A DNA stretch of 64,000 nucleotides from Trichomonas vaginalis G3 (taxonomy: Eukaryota > Parabasalia > Trichomonadida > Trichomonadidae). Both the position numbers and the translations under genes were made by a program. Below the pieces are notes generated by a model. That model did not search any database and was not told the DNA's origin. It saw only the letters and a program-made list of their open reading frames with translations. Positions 49,378 to 57,926 of this stretch are shown here, piece after piece. Each line of letters begins with the position of its first letter. Within the stretch, counting starts at the first letter, position 1. The DNA lies in contig NC_067207.1 of assembly GCF_026262505.1 (NCBI RefSeq), positions 20,056,082 to 20,120,081 on the forward strand, in the 5' to 3' direction.

Positions 49378-50333
49378 TCGTCATGTTCCACTTCTTTAGC
49401 ATATTCGTCAGGAGTTTGTCTTATATTGTTAGGAACTGTCTTTGAAAGTATACCACCTTGAACCTTAACAAGTTTGAAACGAGGTCTGACAATAGTAGTT
49501 TTATCGTCTGCTTGCAGTGTGTACATTTTGCCATGTTTGCCTAAAACTTCATAATATTCTCTTGTATACTTTCTTCTATTTTTACGAACACGAATGTGAG
49601 TACCTGTCGAGTTCCCATTGTTGTCATAGTCAATAGTATTTTCATATGGGTCGCGTTTAGGTATTTCTATTTTTACTTTGTCACCTTTCTGAAGTTTGAA
49701 GCCTGGCATTCTTTCTTGTTTGTCTCTTTTGACTAAACTATTAAATATATAGTCTTTCTCTAAGTCGGGGTTGTTTTTCATTTCTTCGGGGGAGTGGTTT
49801 CCCAAACCTTTTTGTTTACGGGTATTGTAAATATTTAAAACTTGTCTCATCTTTGCCATGGAGAAATGTCTGTATTTGTCGTCATATGACATTTCATTTG
49901 CTTCACCACCTTGTGGTTGGTTTAAGTCTCTTAAGATTTTTATACAACTGTCAATGACACCAAGAGCAGAATGGTTTTGGTCGACAATGAAATATTGGTT
50001 TACATTTTTTGAACGCAGATAGTTTTTAATATCGTCTGATTTGAAAGAACTTTCACAGTCAGATGTCAGTTTTGTTGGATGGTATTTGTCAACGAATATT
50101 GTCAAAGCAGTTTTCACATCTAAAATATTTTTGGACTGTAATGGTATGGCTTCACAGTATCTTGTGTTTTGACCAACAAATATTAGCCAGTATGGTGGTC
50201 CATCTTCTCTATACCTCGGAATGTTTTCCAAGATATCCATAAACCAAGCATTTGGTGTTGAACTAAAGATTTTTACCATGAGTGCTTTCTTTGTTGCCTT
50301 AGAAACATAGGGGTCCTTGTTTGGATTCGTCAT
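49374..50333 (-). CDS. Maverick integrase (retroviral-type, DDE superfamily)
   Basis: This 319-residue protein resembles the integrase of Maverick/Polinton elements. The core reads WFMDILENIPRY, then WLIFVGQNTRYCEAIPL, KLTSDCESSFKS and NHSALGVIDSCIKILRDL, in the order of the D, D and acidic motif regions. YNTRKQKGLGNHSPEEM is the typical segment after the core. A basic SH3-like or chromo-like C-terminal part follows (KLQKGDKVKIEIPKR, RKYTREYYEVLGK, PRFKLVKV). It should cut and join the element's ends. Only 16 bases separate it from the divergent gene at 50350. Confidence 0.85.
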   Translation of the reverse strand: MTNPNKDPYVSKATKKALMVKIFSSTPNAWFMDILENIPRYREDGPPYWLIFVGQNTRYCEAIPLQSKNILDVKTALTIFVDKYHPTKLTSDCESSFKSDDIKNYLRSKNVNQYFIVDQNHSALGVIDSCIKILRDLNQPQGGEANEMSYDDKYRHFSMAKMRQVLNIYNTRKQKGLGNHSPEEMKNNPDLEKDYIFNSLVKRDKQERMPGFKLQKGDKVKIEIPKRDPYENTIDYDNNGNSTGTHIRVRKNRRKYTREYYEVLGKHGKMYTLQADDKTTIVRPRFKLVKVQGGILSKTVPNNIRQTPDEYAKEVEHDD

Positions 50334-50349
50334 TTTTATCCTATAAGAA
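50334..50349. promoter_or_regulatory. 16-bp shared promoter between divergent Maverick genes
   Basis: TTTTATCCTATAAGAA is the whole spacer between the integrase ATG and the next gene's ATG. Read either way it resembles the element's leader motif (an A/T-rich block and TATAA-like bases just before ATG). Confidence 0.5.
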
Positions 50350-50751
50350 ATGGGTTTATTTGGCGCATTAGCAGGAGTTGCATCCAGATTTTTGCCCGCA
50401 GTGGGAACAATAGCCAGAGGTGTATTTGGAGTCGGAAGGAAGATTTTGAGTACATTAGGTATACTTAAAGAGAAAGCACAACCTATTATACAAACTGTAC
50501 AGAAAGGTTGGGATGTAGCACGAGATGCAACAAATCTTATTCCAAATCCTGAAACAAGAGGAAAAGTTCAAGGATGGATGGACAATGTAGGAAGACAAGC
50601 AGGAAACTATTATAACAAAGCAAATGACTACTATAACCAAGCAGGGCACTATATGGACCAAGGTGAAAGATTCTTTAACAGAGGATATAACCATGCACAA
50701 CAGTGGGTAAACAACAACCAACCGCAACCACCTCAAACGTGGGGAATGTAA
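50350..50751 (+). CDS. Small protein with amphipathic N-terminus, pVI/core-like, in Maverick
   Basis: This 133-residue protein begins MGLFGALAGVASRFLPAVGT, a glycine- and alanine-rich amphipathic stretch. Its C-terminal half is rich in Tyr, Asn and Gln (NKANDYYNQAGHYMDQGERF). It resembles in design the pVI-like protein at 47073. A structural or membrane-active virion role is a guess. It is the first of several small plus-strand genes. Confidence 0.5.
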   Translation: MGLFGALAGVASRFLPAVGTIARGVFGVGRKILSTLGILKEKAQPIIQTVQKGWDVARDATNLIPNPETRGKVQGWMDNVGRQAGNYYNKANDYYNQAGHYMDQGERFFNRGYNHAQQWVNNNQPQPPQTWGM

Positions 50752-50770
50752 ATTTTTTTACTGAGATGAA

Positions 50771-50926
50771 ATGAACAATACAGCATTGAGACAAATGGGT
50801 TCAAGATGGATTTGTCGGCTTCCAGCAGTTACACAACCACGTGTTTGTCAAGTTCTTCCTATACCTCAGGAAGTTTTAGACCGACTTAAAAAACCTAAAC
50901 AACCAGTTGAAAACAAAACAAACTAA
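50771..50926 (+). CDS. 51-residue hypothetical Maverick protein
   Basis: The short frame starts MNNTALRQMGSRWICRLPAV and ends EVLDRLKKPKQPVENKTN. It has the same leader as the next gene (TTTTTACTGAGATGAA directly before the ATG), which supports expression. No family was recognised. Confidence 0.5.
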   Translation: MNNTALRQMGSRWICRLPAVTQPRVCQVLPIPQEVLDRLKKPKQPVENKTN

Positions 50927-50944
50927 AATTTTTACTGAGATGAA

Positions 50945-51223
50945 ATGACCGAAGAAGTTGAAACGGTAGATTTGACACCACAAACAAAAAGTTCAGAACC
51001 ATTGTCAAAACCTGTCAAAGAACTTACAGATGAAGAGAAAAATTCAATAATAGAAGTGCCAGGTCTGGAAATACAAACCCTAACTACAAAGTCACTTTTC
51101 ATAGAAATGGAACGGCTAGTATCTCAAAAAAGAAACAGACTCTCACAAAAAAATAAGAGTCTGAAGGAGCTTTCGAGACAACAGATGGAAAAGTTTACTT
51201 CACTGACCAACAGTTCATTATAG
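50945..51223 (+). CDS. Hypothetical charged Maverick protein
   Basis: This 92-residue protein has an acidic N-terminal half (MTEEVETVDLTPQTK) and a coiled-coil-like basic second half (MERLVSQKRNRLSQKNKSLK). The leader ATTTTTACTGAGATGAA is the same as for the gene at 50771. It may not be whole. Function unknown. Confidence 0.4.
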   Translation: MTEEVETVDLTPQTKSSEPLSKPVKELTDEEKNSIIEVPGLEIQTLTTKSLFIEMERLVSQKRNRLSQKNKSLKELSRQQMEKFTSLTNSSL

Positions 51224-51299
51224 AACATCTCATTGACTTAGAGTCGAAATATTCTAAACTTTACAACAAACAAAAAAGTTGAAAGGAAAACAAAAACAG

Positions 51300-51524
51300 A
51301 TGGCATATGATATTTATGAAGATGTTGACGACACAACTGTTCCTGCAGGTGAGGTAAAGTCAGAGGAACCGAAAAGTGACGAAAAACCGATAGAAGAAGA
51401 GAAACCAAAAACTGAAGATAAACCAAAACCAAAGTTTAGTTTCCAAACTAAACCAAGTCAACCTTCATTAGCTGGTATGGGTTGGCGTCAAAGACTTATG
51501 GCAGCCGGTGGTTACGTAAAGTAA
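51300..51524 (+). CDS. Hypothetical acidic/Lys-Pro-rich Maverick protein
   Basis: The ATG at 51300 gives MAYDIYEDVDDTTVPAG, then Glu/Lys/Pro repeats (EEKPKTEDKPKPKFSF) and a basic end (GWRQRLMAAGGYVK). It looks disordered. Function unknown; scaffold or tether roles are possible. Confidence 0.4.
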   Translation: MAYDIYEDVDDTTVPAGEVKSEEPKSDEKPIEEEKPKTEDKPKPKFSFQTKPSQPSLAGMGWRQRLMAAGGYVK

Positions 51525-51553
51525 AGAAAAAACATTTTTTTATTTTTATAAAA

Positions 51554-52273
51554 ATGCCCCCGTATAGAATGGATAGAAGGTCTGCTAGAATAAAAGCAGA
51601 GTTAGAAAGATATGGTTGGAGAGTTTCAAAGAAGTTTAAATATAGGAAGGGAAGACCCATAAAAGTCTATGACAAACTATCTGGTCTTCGCTACGAAATG
51701 GACTTAAAAACAGCGCGAACCAACTATCCAAACAGACTGGAGAGGTTAGAAGAAGAGCGTCTTATGGACATGCCTTTCGATGTTAGTGAACCTCAAGTTG
51801 AAGGACACGACGGCTTTGCCAGATTTTACTGGAAACATGACGAACAATTGCATCCTTTGAGAAGGAAAAAAGGAAAAGGTGAAGACACACATGCTCCCAT
51901 GGAAAGAACAAGATATGCATATGAAAAGTATCGCGAAGTTAGAAGTCAAATTACATCTGGTCGAACCTTTACAGTAAACTTTGACGAAGGAAAGAACAAA
52001 GAAGGCTTCATGGGAGTACTTGCTGCCATTCAAGACGGAAATAAGAAAGGATACAATCTCAGACTAACCGTAACAGATTTGGACGGTCATATATACTATG
52101 CGCATGGCAATGTCACAACAGCTGCAATGCTTCTTGACGCTTTCAAGACTACAAAGAGAGAACAAATGTTTGACTCCGACTCAGACATTTTGAATGCAAT
52201 TGAAGGAATTGTAAGTGTAAAGTTCGAATGGTACCAACATAACCCTCAAGCAGTCAGACAACTTGTTTGTTAG
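51554..52273 (+). CDS. Hypothetical basic Maverick protein
   Basis: This 239-residue protein begins MPPYRMDRRSARIKAELERY with a strongly basic N-terminal third (WRVSKKFKYRKGRPIKVYDK) and then a mixed globular part (GFMGVLAAIQDGNKKGYNL, HIYYAHGNVTTAAML). The ATG at 51554 is chosen because the leader TATTTTTATAAAA lies directly before it; the frame itself stays open further upstream. The function is not recognised; DNA binding is possible. Confidence 0.5.
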   Translation: MPPYRMDRRSARIKAELERYGWRVSKKFKYRKGRPIKVYDKLSGLRYEMDLKTARTNYPNRLERLEEERLMDMPFDVSEPQVEGHDGFARFYWKHDEQLHPLRRKKGKGEDTHAPMERTRYAYEKYREVRSQITSGRTFTVNFDEGKNKEGFMGVLAAIQDGNKKGYNLRLTVTDLDGHIYYAHGNVTTAAMLLDAFKTTKREQMFDSDSDILNAIEGIVSVKFEWYQHNPQAVRQLVC

Positions 52274-52341
52274 ATGAGAAATATGAAATGGCATACCATT
52301 TTAAAACGTTTTTTAAAACAGTATATTTTTACATATATTAA

Positions 52342-53202
52342 ATGTTTCAGGTTGAAAAACAAAGAACAAAAGTAGCAGATACAAAACCGTTAGACTATAT
52401 CTTTACAAACGCGGGTAGGATTATATCAGATGAAGAAATTTCATCCGGCTCCTACCGCTTTGACTTTCCAATTCGTTGGCTTCAAAGTCCTTCAGATGCA
52501 AAGGCAATAGGATTTAGAAGAGTTTTGTTTTCAAAAAGAACTAACGCGTTTATGTTTGCAGTATATTTTCACGGTCAGTATAGAGGTTCTGACGGTCTAC
52601 TAGACAAATTTGACGAAATGAGAATCTTTACAGTTCGTTCAGACGAAAGTCTTGAGAAGACTCTAAATGACTTTCAAACTCAAATAAACAAATACTACTG
52701 GGAATTTCAAGAAAAATACGATTCTTTACTAAATGGAACATACTATCTGAAACTAGAATATGACAAGATGAACTCCACAGTTTCATTTCAAAGGATTGAA
52801 AATAACCCTCCAAGAGATACACAGTTTTTATTTTGGCAAGTAGACAAACGTTCTTGGGCACAATTTCTTCGGTTACTAAACCAGAACGAACCATTACCAC
52901 CTGACGGTCCGTTCTGGTTTATACGCCCACCAACAGATTTGACAGTTTATAGAAACGTGTTTGACCCTCAAAATGTCATGTGTCATGCAAGTTTCAGTTC
53001 AAGCAACAATAGTTTTCTTTGTATTGGTAAGGACTTTTATGACTTTGCTTCTAAATTCTACGAACCACCTAGTAACAGTTTCTCTGACTTTCAAGTTTGG
53101 TTCACAACAAATGGTGTGCAACATATTGTTCCATTGTACTACGACTTTTATCTCGAATTGTCTTTCATATATAACTACGGAGAAGTGCTGAAAAAGTATT
53201 GA
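52342..53202 (+). CDS. Penton-like/minor capsid candidate, paralog 2, in Maverick
   Basis: This 286-residue protein is paralogous to 47318-48166 along its whole length (TKPLDYIFTNAGR, YRFDFPIRWLQSPS, CHASFSSSNNSFLCIGKDFY, SDFQVWFTTNGVQHIVPLYY). Two copies of a probable structural protein in one element are unusual. The leader is TATTTTTACATATATTAA. The capsid role is an inference from size and context. Confidence 0.4.
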   Translation: MFQVEKQRTKVADTKPLDYIFTNAGRIISDEEISSGSYRFDFPIRWLQSPSDAKAIGFRRVLFSKRTNAFMFAVYFHGQYRGSDGLLDKFDEMRIFTVRSDESLEKTLNDFQTQINKYYWEFQEKYDSLLNGTYYLKLEYDKMNSTVSFQRIENNPPRDTQFLFWQVDKRSWAQFLRLLNQNEPLPPDGPFWFIRPPTDLTVYRNVFDPQNVMCHASFSSSNNSFLCIGKDFYDFASKFYEPPSNSFSDFQVWFTTNGVQHIVPLYYDFYLELSFIYNYGEVLKKY

Positions 53203-53741
53203 AAAATAATGTTTAGGTGAAGAGGTGAGATTTCACCCGTTTTCTCACCTGTTTTCTCACCTGTTTTCTCACCCGTTGAATTTTCATGAATTTTGTGCTG
53301 AATTCGACAAAAATGAGTTTTTGGTTGAAAAAAGAGGTGGAGCCAAAAGTGGCTCGACCTCAAAACAAGCATTTTGTGAAGAATATACCAACCCGCGGAA
53401 AACAGCGGGTTGCTTTTTATACAAAATTCAACAGGTGAATTTTCATGAATTTCCTTAAGATAGAAAAAAATATATTTTAGGCGACCAGGTCACTCGGTCA
53501 CTCGGTCACTCGGTCAACTAACATCTTTTTGAAAAAGTGTGACAACATGACATTTTGACAACAACACAGGAAATAGATTTCATCGTATATTTTTTGTTAA
53601 GACTTCATCGTAAATGTTTTGTTGAGACTTCATCGTATATGTTTTGTCGAGATTTTTATCGTTGTGGTCCGACGGTTAAGCCACAAACGAATGTCCGACG
53701 TCCCACAAAAAATATTTTTTATTTTTATTGTAAGAACAGAT
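53203..53741. repeat. Repeat-rich spacer with a KilA-N gene fragment
   Basis: It contains AGGTGAAGAGGTGAGATTTC plus repeated TTTTCTCACCTG (53213-53275) and a segment (about 53365-53425) that duplicates part of the KilA-N gene at 53925-53985. That segment includes a hairpin, AACCCGC...GCGGGTT (53390-53411), followed by GCTTTTTAT. Further on are three copies of CACTCGGT (about 53490-53515) and copies of the sub-terminal word TTTGTTGAGACTTCATCGTA (about 53580-53660). No gene is called. Confidence 0.6.
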
Positions 53742-54404
53742 ATGACAGTCGAAGCAAAAACGTTCACGAACAAATCTAATGGCGAAACATTCACAAAAGG
53801 CACTTACAACGGTATTGAAGTCTTACGTAGAGACAAGGATGGTTATATAAATGTAACAAATATGTGTCAACAGTTTAGGAAAGACTTTAGAAGGTTGTTG
53901 GAAAATAAGTCCTGGGAAGAGTATTTTAAGGCATTTTGTGAAGAATATACCACCCCGCGGAATTCCGCGGGTTGCTTTTTATACAATGTTAATGCAGGAA
54001 TTCCGGATGAAATCAAACAGGTTAGAGGAATGTATGTAGACCCAAGACTCGTAAACTATATTGCAATGTGGGCTTCTCCAAAATATTGTATAGCAGTTGG
54101 AAAAATTCTGGACTCCATAGACAAGAAAGTTCATGAGAAGTTAGATGAAGAAGAACTTGAAGATACAGTAGAGAATGCAAAACCTTTGTTTGAAGAAGAA
54201 GTTAGAAAAATGCATGAAAAACAAATAGAACATGAACGTGAGATATGTTCTGGTTATAGAGACTCTCCATACGAACTAGACCAATGGGAACAAGAAGATT
54301 TAAAGAGAGAATTTAGAGAATATGAACTCGCTAAGATAACATTAGAAGCTGCAGAAAAGAAGTTAAAAGTTTGGGGTCGTTTTGTACAAAAATATTGTGA
54401 GTAA
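53742..54404 (+). CDS. KilA-N domain protein 1, in Maverick
   Basis: This 220-residue protein starts MTVEAKTFTNKSNGETF. The KilA-N DNA-binding core is seen as RRDKDGYINVTNMCQQF, then RGMYVDPRLVNYIAMWASP and KYCIAVGKILDSID. The C-terminal third is charged and coiled (EEEVRKMHEKQIEHERE). KilA-N proteins of large DNA viruses and phages bind DNA and often regulate genes. The linker between the two core blocks contains an 18-bp perfect palindrome (53954-53971). The leader TTTTTATTGTAAGAACAGAT is shared with the other two KilA-N genes and with 54796. Confidence 0.75.
   Translation: MTVEAKTFTNKSNGETFTKGTYNGIEVLRRDKDGYINVTNMCQQFRKDFRRLLENKSWEEYFKAFCEEYTTPRNSAGCFLYNVNAGIPDEIKQVRGMYVDPRLVNYIAMWASPKYCIAVGKILDSIDKKVHEKLDEEELEDTVENAKPLFEEEVRKMHEKQIEHEREICSGYRDSPYELDQWEQEDLKREFREYELAKITLEAAEKKLKVWGRFVQKYCE
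53954..53971. repeat. 18-bp GC-rich perfect palindrome inside a KilA-N gene
   Basis: CCCGCGGAATTCCGCGGG, followed by TTGCTTTTTAT. It lies in coding sequence in the variable linker between the N-terminal block and the R-G-x-Y-V block. A related hairpin occurs in the duplicated fragment at 53390. Confidence 0.85.
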
Positions 54405-54795
54405 ATGAACCATTTTTTTCGACAAAAATAATGTTTATGTTAGAATGTTAGATCTAACATGTTTTCTAACATTTTTTCTAACATCGTAGAAAACACACAA
54501 AACTCATCTAATGGCTCGATGTTGTCCATTGTTCTGTTTCAGAACTAGTCTTGTACTTTTTCAGAACAAGACTTGTACTTTTTCAAGACAATATTTGTAC
54601 TGTTTCAAGACAATGTCCGACGTACCACCAAAAAATATATTTTATGTTAGAATGTTAGATCTAACATGTTTTCTAACACGTTTTCTAACATCGTAGAAAA
54701 CTCTCGAAATTCATGAATTTTGACACTTTCACAAAAAACATAAAAAATAAAGTTAGTATTTTTAAAAAAATATTTTTTATTTTTATTGTAAGAAC
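54405..54795. repeat. Spacer with palindromic TAGATCTA-centred repeats
   Basis: ATGTTAGAATGTTAGATCTA followed by ACATGTTTTCTAACA-type words occurs at about 54435-54485 and again at 54645-54692. A third copy, inverted, is at about 56003-56045. TTTTTCA(A/G)AACAAGACTTGTAC-type words repeat at 54535-54615. The leader before 54796 is TTTTTATTGTAAGAAC. These are private repeats of this spacer. Confidence 0.6.
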
Positions 54796-55710
54796 ATGTT
54801 AGCAACAACTTTACCAAACTCGTTAGTTATGAATCCAACATCTATGTTAGTAGAGATGAAAAACTTCATTCCTTCTTCATATACTTTCGAAACAAAAATC
54901 CAGAAGATAAAGCAAGAACTTCTCCAAGGAGATTTAGACTGTACCGCACAGGATGAAACAAATGAACAGTATCTTTATGAAATGCAGGACATTATTGACC
55001 ATTTACCCAAATTGCCTGAAATTCAGCAGCAAAAACTCACTATTCCCGAATTTGACGAAATTGAAGTGAAACCAACTGACTCAGTAGAAATAAAGAAGTT
55101 CATACGAAAGGTAAACTATGAGTTTCTAGGATTTCATTGCAACCATAAAGTTATGGACAAAGATTGCGACATGGTATATAAGAACATCTCTGACATATAC
55201 AAATCTGGGGAGTTTAAGACCTACGACAACTTTGTTTCGTTAGTTGCAAAATGTGTTTGGGAAATAAGAGATAAAGATAGTAGGGGTAAGGTATGGAATG
55301 AACAGATAAGACCCGCTATGTTTGAGATGAAGAGAGCAATTGACGCCTTAGTTGTTTTAGCAGGTAAGGTTTCAGAATATAACGCAAAAATGAACCCACA
55401 ATGTTCAAAATGTAAAGCAGCAATGAGGAAATATAACTACTCCGTCAAAGAGATAGAACGTATGCGAAACGACTATGCAGACTTAAAGAAAGAAGCAGAA
55501 AAGCCAGCAGAAGATAAAATGGACATGTTGACATTTCTGAACAAAAACTATCCAACTGCTGACGATTTCCTTCTTTCAGATGTCAAGAAGAAATATAAAG
55601 AAACATTCAATATTGTTAAAACTTTTGATATCCTTCGTGAAGAAATAGAAGCTACAAAACTGTTTAGAATTTCAAATATACATCGTACAATTCATGTAAA
55701 ACGCTTATAA
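54796..55710 (+). CDS. Hypothetical Maverick protein with a C-x-x-C pair
   Basis: This 304-residue protein is not recognised. It is rich in predicted helix, has CSKC (about residue 200), a coiled stretch (KEIERMRNDYADLKKEAEK) and a C-terminal piece (FLNKNYPTADDFLLSDVKKK) that looks like a small winged-helix or replication-type domain. It sits among the KilA-N genes and shares their leader, so it may be expressed with them. Confidence 0.5.
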   Translation: MLATTLPNSLVMNPTSMLVEMKNFIPSSYTFETKIQKIKQELLQGDLDCTAQDETNEQYLYEMQDIIDHLPKLPEIQQQKLTIPEFDEIEVKPTDSVEIKKFIRKVNYEFLGFHCNHKVMDKDCDMVYKNISDIYKSGEFKTYDNFVSLVAKCVWEIRDKDSRGKVWNEQIRPAMFEMKRAIDALVVLAGKVSEYNAKMNPQCSKCKAAMRKYNYSVKEIERMRNDYADLKKEAEKPAEDKMDMLTFLNKNYPTADDFLLSDVKKKYKETFNIVKTFDILREEIEATKLFRISNIHRTIHVKRL

Positions 55711-56161
55711 AATAACAGGTGAAAAAAGAGGTGAAAAAAGAGGTGAAATCTCACCTCTTCACCTAAAATATATTTTTATTGAATTCAGCAACAAAATTCT
55801 GAGTAAAATAATTTTTAGGGCTTGTGTCAAACCGTTGAGTTTTCACAAAATTTAAAAAATAACGTTTACCATGTGAAACGCTTATAAAATAACTGAGGTG
55901 AAAAAAGAGGTGAAAAAAGAGGTGAAATCTCACCTCTTCACCTAAACATTATTTTTATTGAATTCCGTATGAAATTTCATGAGTTTTGTATGTTTTAGAC
56001 CATGTTAGAAAAGAGGTTAGAAAACATGTTAGATCTAACATGCTAACATAAAAAATATTTTTATTGAATTCCGTATGAAATTTCATGAGTTTCCTTAAGA
56101 TAGAAAAAATAAAGTTAGTTTTTTATAAAATATTTTTTTTATTTTGTATGTAAGAACAGAA
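55711..56161. repeat. Spacer with two copies of an AGGTGA palindromic block
   Basis: A block of AGGTGAAAAAAGAGGTG followed by AAATCTCACCTCTTCACCTA occurs at about 55718-55765 and again at 55900-55947. Around 56000-56048 lies CATGTTAGATCTAACATG. Short repeats such as TTGAATTCCGTATGAAATTT occur twice (about 55958 and 56064). No gene is called. Confidence 0.6.
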
Positions 56162-56551
56162 ATGACAACAACAGAGAACACAACAACAGTTATAGTCCAT
56201 GAAGCTATAAATGAAGAATATGAGTGGGTTCAGTTTAACAAACAACTCCGTCTCATTCGTTCGGTCAAAGACGATATGTACCAAATGCAAAGTATTTTGA
56301 CAGCTTGTGCTACACCAGATACTAAGAAACCACAAGACTGGTTTGAATTAGATAGCACTCATGAACTCCTCAGTGAGTTTGAACATGTAGAACTTAAAAA
56401 GATGTACCAAGACAGACAAAACTTACCATCGCATCTAAAAGGTATATATGTTCATAAGTTCCTAGTTAGTTCAATAGCAATGTGGGCTTCACCTCGCTAT
56501 TCATGGTATGTTTGTAAACTTCTTGACGAAGTTGCTGAAAAATACATGTAA
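56162..56551 (+). CDS. KilA-N-like protein 2 (short), in Maverick
   Basis: This 129-residue protein starts MTTTENTTTVIVHEAINEEY and is closely related to the first half of the protein at 56640. The KilA-N part is LKGIYVHKFLVSSIAMWASP followed by RYSWYVCKLLDEVAE, where it ends. It lacks the C-terminal extension of its neighbour. The leader is TTTTGTATGTAAGAACAGAA. It was probably made by tandem duplication. Confidence 0.65.
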   Translation: MTTTENTTTVIVHEAINEEYEWVQFNKQLRLIRSVKDDMYQMQSILTACATPDTKKPQDWFELDSTHELLSEFEHVELKKMYQDRQNLPSHLKGIYVHKFLVSSIAMWASPRYSWYVCKLLDEVAEKYM

Positions 56552-56639
56552 AGCGTTTATTTTTGGTCTTTTGTGAAAGTAAGAAAATAACGCTAATTTT
56601 ATTTTTTTTTATTTTTTTATTTTGTATGTAAGGACAGAT

Positions 56640-57467
56640 ATGTCAACAACAGAGAACACAACACCTGCTATCGTTCATGAAGCCATAAATGAAGAATACG
56701 AGTACATACAATATAACAAACAGTTACGTCTCATTCGTTCGGTCAAGGATGACATGTACCAAATGCAAAGTATTTTGACAGCTCTTCGTTCTACAAAGCA
56801 AGCATATCATTGGTTTGAAAACCAGCAGGCAAAAGAACTTTTAGAAGAATTTCCTCATATGTTTGCGTTCCTCGGAAAACCGAGGAACGAGATTCCGTAC
56901 GAAAATCGTAAAAATTTGCCAAATAGTTTGAAAGGATATTATGTTCATAGACTTCTTGTAAATGCTGTTGCAATGTGGGCTTCGCCTCGTTACGCTTGTT
57001 ATATTTTCATGATGTTAGATGAAATTCATAGACAAGAACGTGAAGAGATGGAAAAGAAACTTCAAGCAAAAGATGAAGTCATTGAAGCAAAAGACAAAAA
57101 CATACAGAAAAGAATACCACGTTCGGTACCAAAAGGAAAGGAAAAGAACTATAAGTATATGATTTATACTGAAGAGATGGAAAATGAAGAAGACAGAGAT
57201 ATGGTTATGTTGCATTTAGTCAGAAGAAACAACAAAAGCTTTTACGACCTTGCTAAGATTTACAAATCTGACAGAAATTGGTTCTATCGCGAAAACTTAC
57301 CGATTTCAATGACACCGAATGAAGATGTGAAACAAATAGTTCAAGATACTTTACCTCAAACACACTATGATATGAAAGGTTGTACAATACTTACCTTCAA
57401 AGAAGATTTGCCATTGTTAAAGGAAAAAATAACAGAGTATTTTGACAACTTCAAACAAGCAGAGTAA
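56640..57467 (+). CDS. KilA-N protein 3 with C-terminal extension, in Maverick
   Basis: This 275-residue protein shares its N-terminal half with 56162. The KilA-N part (LKGYYVHRLLVNAVAMWASP, RYACYIFMMLDEI) is followed by a coiled stretch (QAKDEVIEAKDKNIQ). The C-terminal domain (KYMIYTEEMENEEDRDMVML, LVRRNNKSFYDLAKIY) resembles the C-terminal domains that accompany KilA-N or BRO proteins in large DNA viruses. It contains a perfect 9-bp-stem hairpin at 56867-56888 in the same linker position as the palindrome of KilA-N protein 1. A DNA-binding regulator is likely. Confidence 0.7.
   Translation: MSTTENTTPAIVHEAINEEYEYIQYNKQLRLIRSVKDDMYQMQSILTALRSTKQAYHWFENQQAKELLEEFPHMFAFLGKPRNEIPYENRKNLPNSLKGYYVHRLLVNAVAMWASPRYACYIFMMLDEIHRQEREEMEKKLQAKDEVIEAKDKNIQKRIPRSVPKGKEKNYKYMIYTEEMENEEDRDMVMLHLVRRNNKSFYDLAKIYKSDRNWFYRENLPISMTPNEDVKQIVQDTLPQTHYDMKGCTILTFKEDLPLLKEKITEYFDNFKQAE
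56867..56888. repeat. Perfect hairpin inside a KilA-N gene
   Basis: GTTCCTCGG, loop AAAA, CCGAGGAAC. It is GC-rich compared with its surroundings and lies in the coding linker before the Y-Y-V-H-R-L-L-V block. Confidence 0.8.
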
Positions 57468-57926
57468 ATGAACCATTTATTTTTACGCTTGACTTCAGAT
57501 GGCTCAGGTAGCTCTATAAGGTAAATTGTCTTGTCAAATCCTTCTGGCATTCCGAGTCCTTCCTTCTGGCATTCCGAGTCCTTCCTTCCGACAAGAAAAA
57601 AATTTCCCGACAACTGGAAAAAAATTTCCCGACAACTGGAAAAATTTTTCCTGTTGTTCGTCCGTAAACCATTCAAATTTTCGAAAATTGAGAACTTTTT
57701 GGTCGAACTTCAGAAAAAGTTTTCCCGACAACAGGAAAAGTTTTTCCTTCCAACAGGAAAAGTTCTTCCTTCCGACATTCCGAGTCCTTCCTTCCAACTG
57801 GAAAAGTTCTTCCATCCGACAGGACACAAACGAATGTCCGACGTTCCACCAACCGAGTCCATTCCAAAGCCAGAAGAACCGAAAGCCCCAGCACCACAAC
57901 AGACTAAGACTCAAACACTTACATTT
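57468..57926. repeat. Spacer with CCGACAACTGG-type repeats
   Basis: Words such as CGACAACTGGAAAAA, CCGACAACAGGAAAAG and CATTCCGAGTCCTTCC recur many times between 57540 and 57830, and several overlapping frames are open only because of them. TTTTACGCTTGACTT occurs at both ends (57482 and 57929), so the spacer is bracketed by a short direct repeat. No gene is called. Confidence 0.6.

Noticed and set aside
53390-53411. Bacterial rho-independent terminator (GC hairpin then T run)
   Set aside because: It looks like one, but it is a duplicated piece of the KilA-N coding sequence in a eukaryotic setting; kept only as a palindrome.
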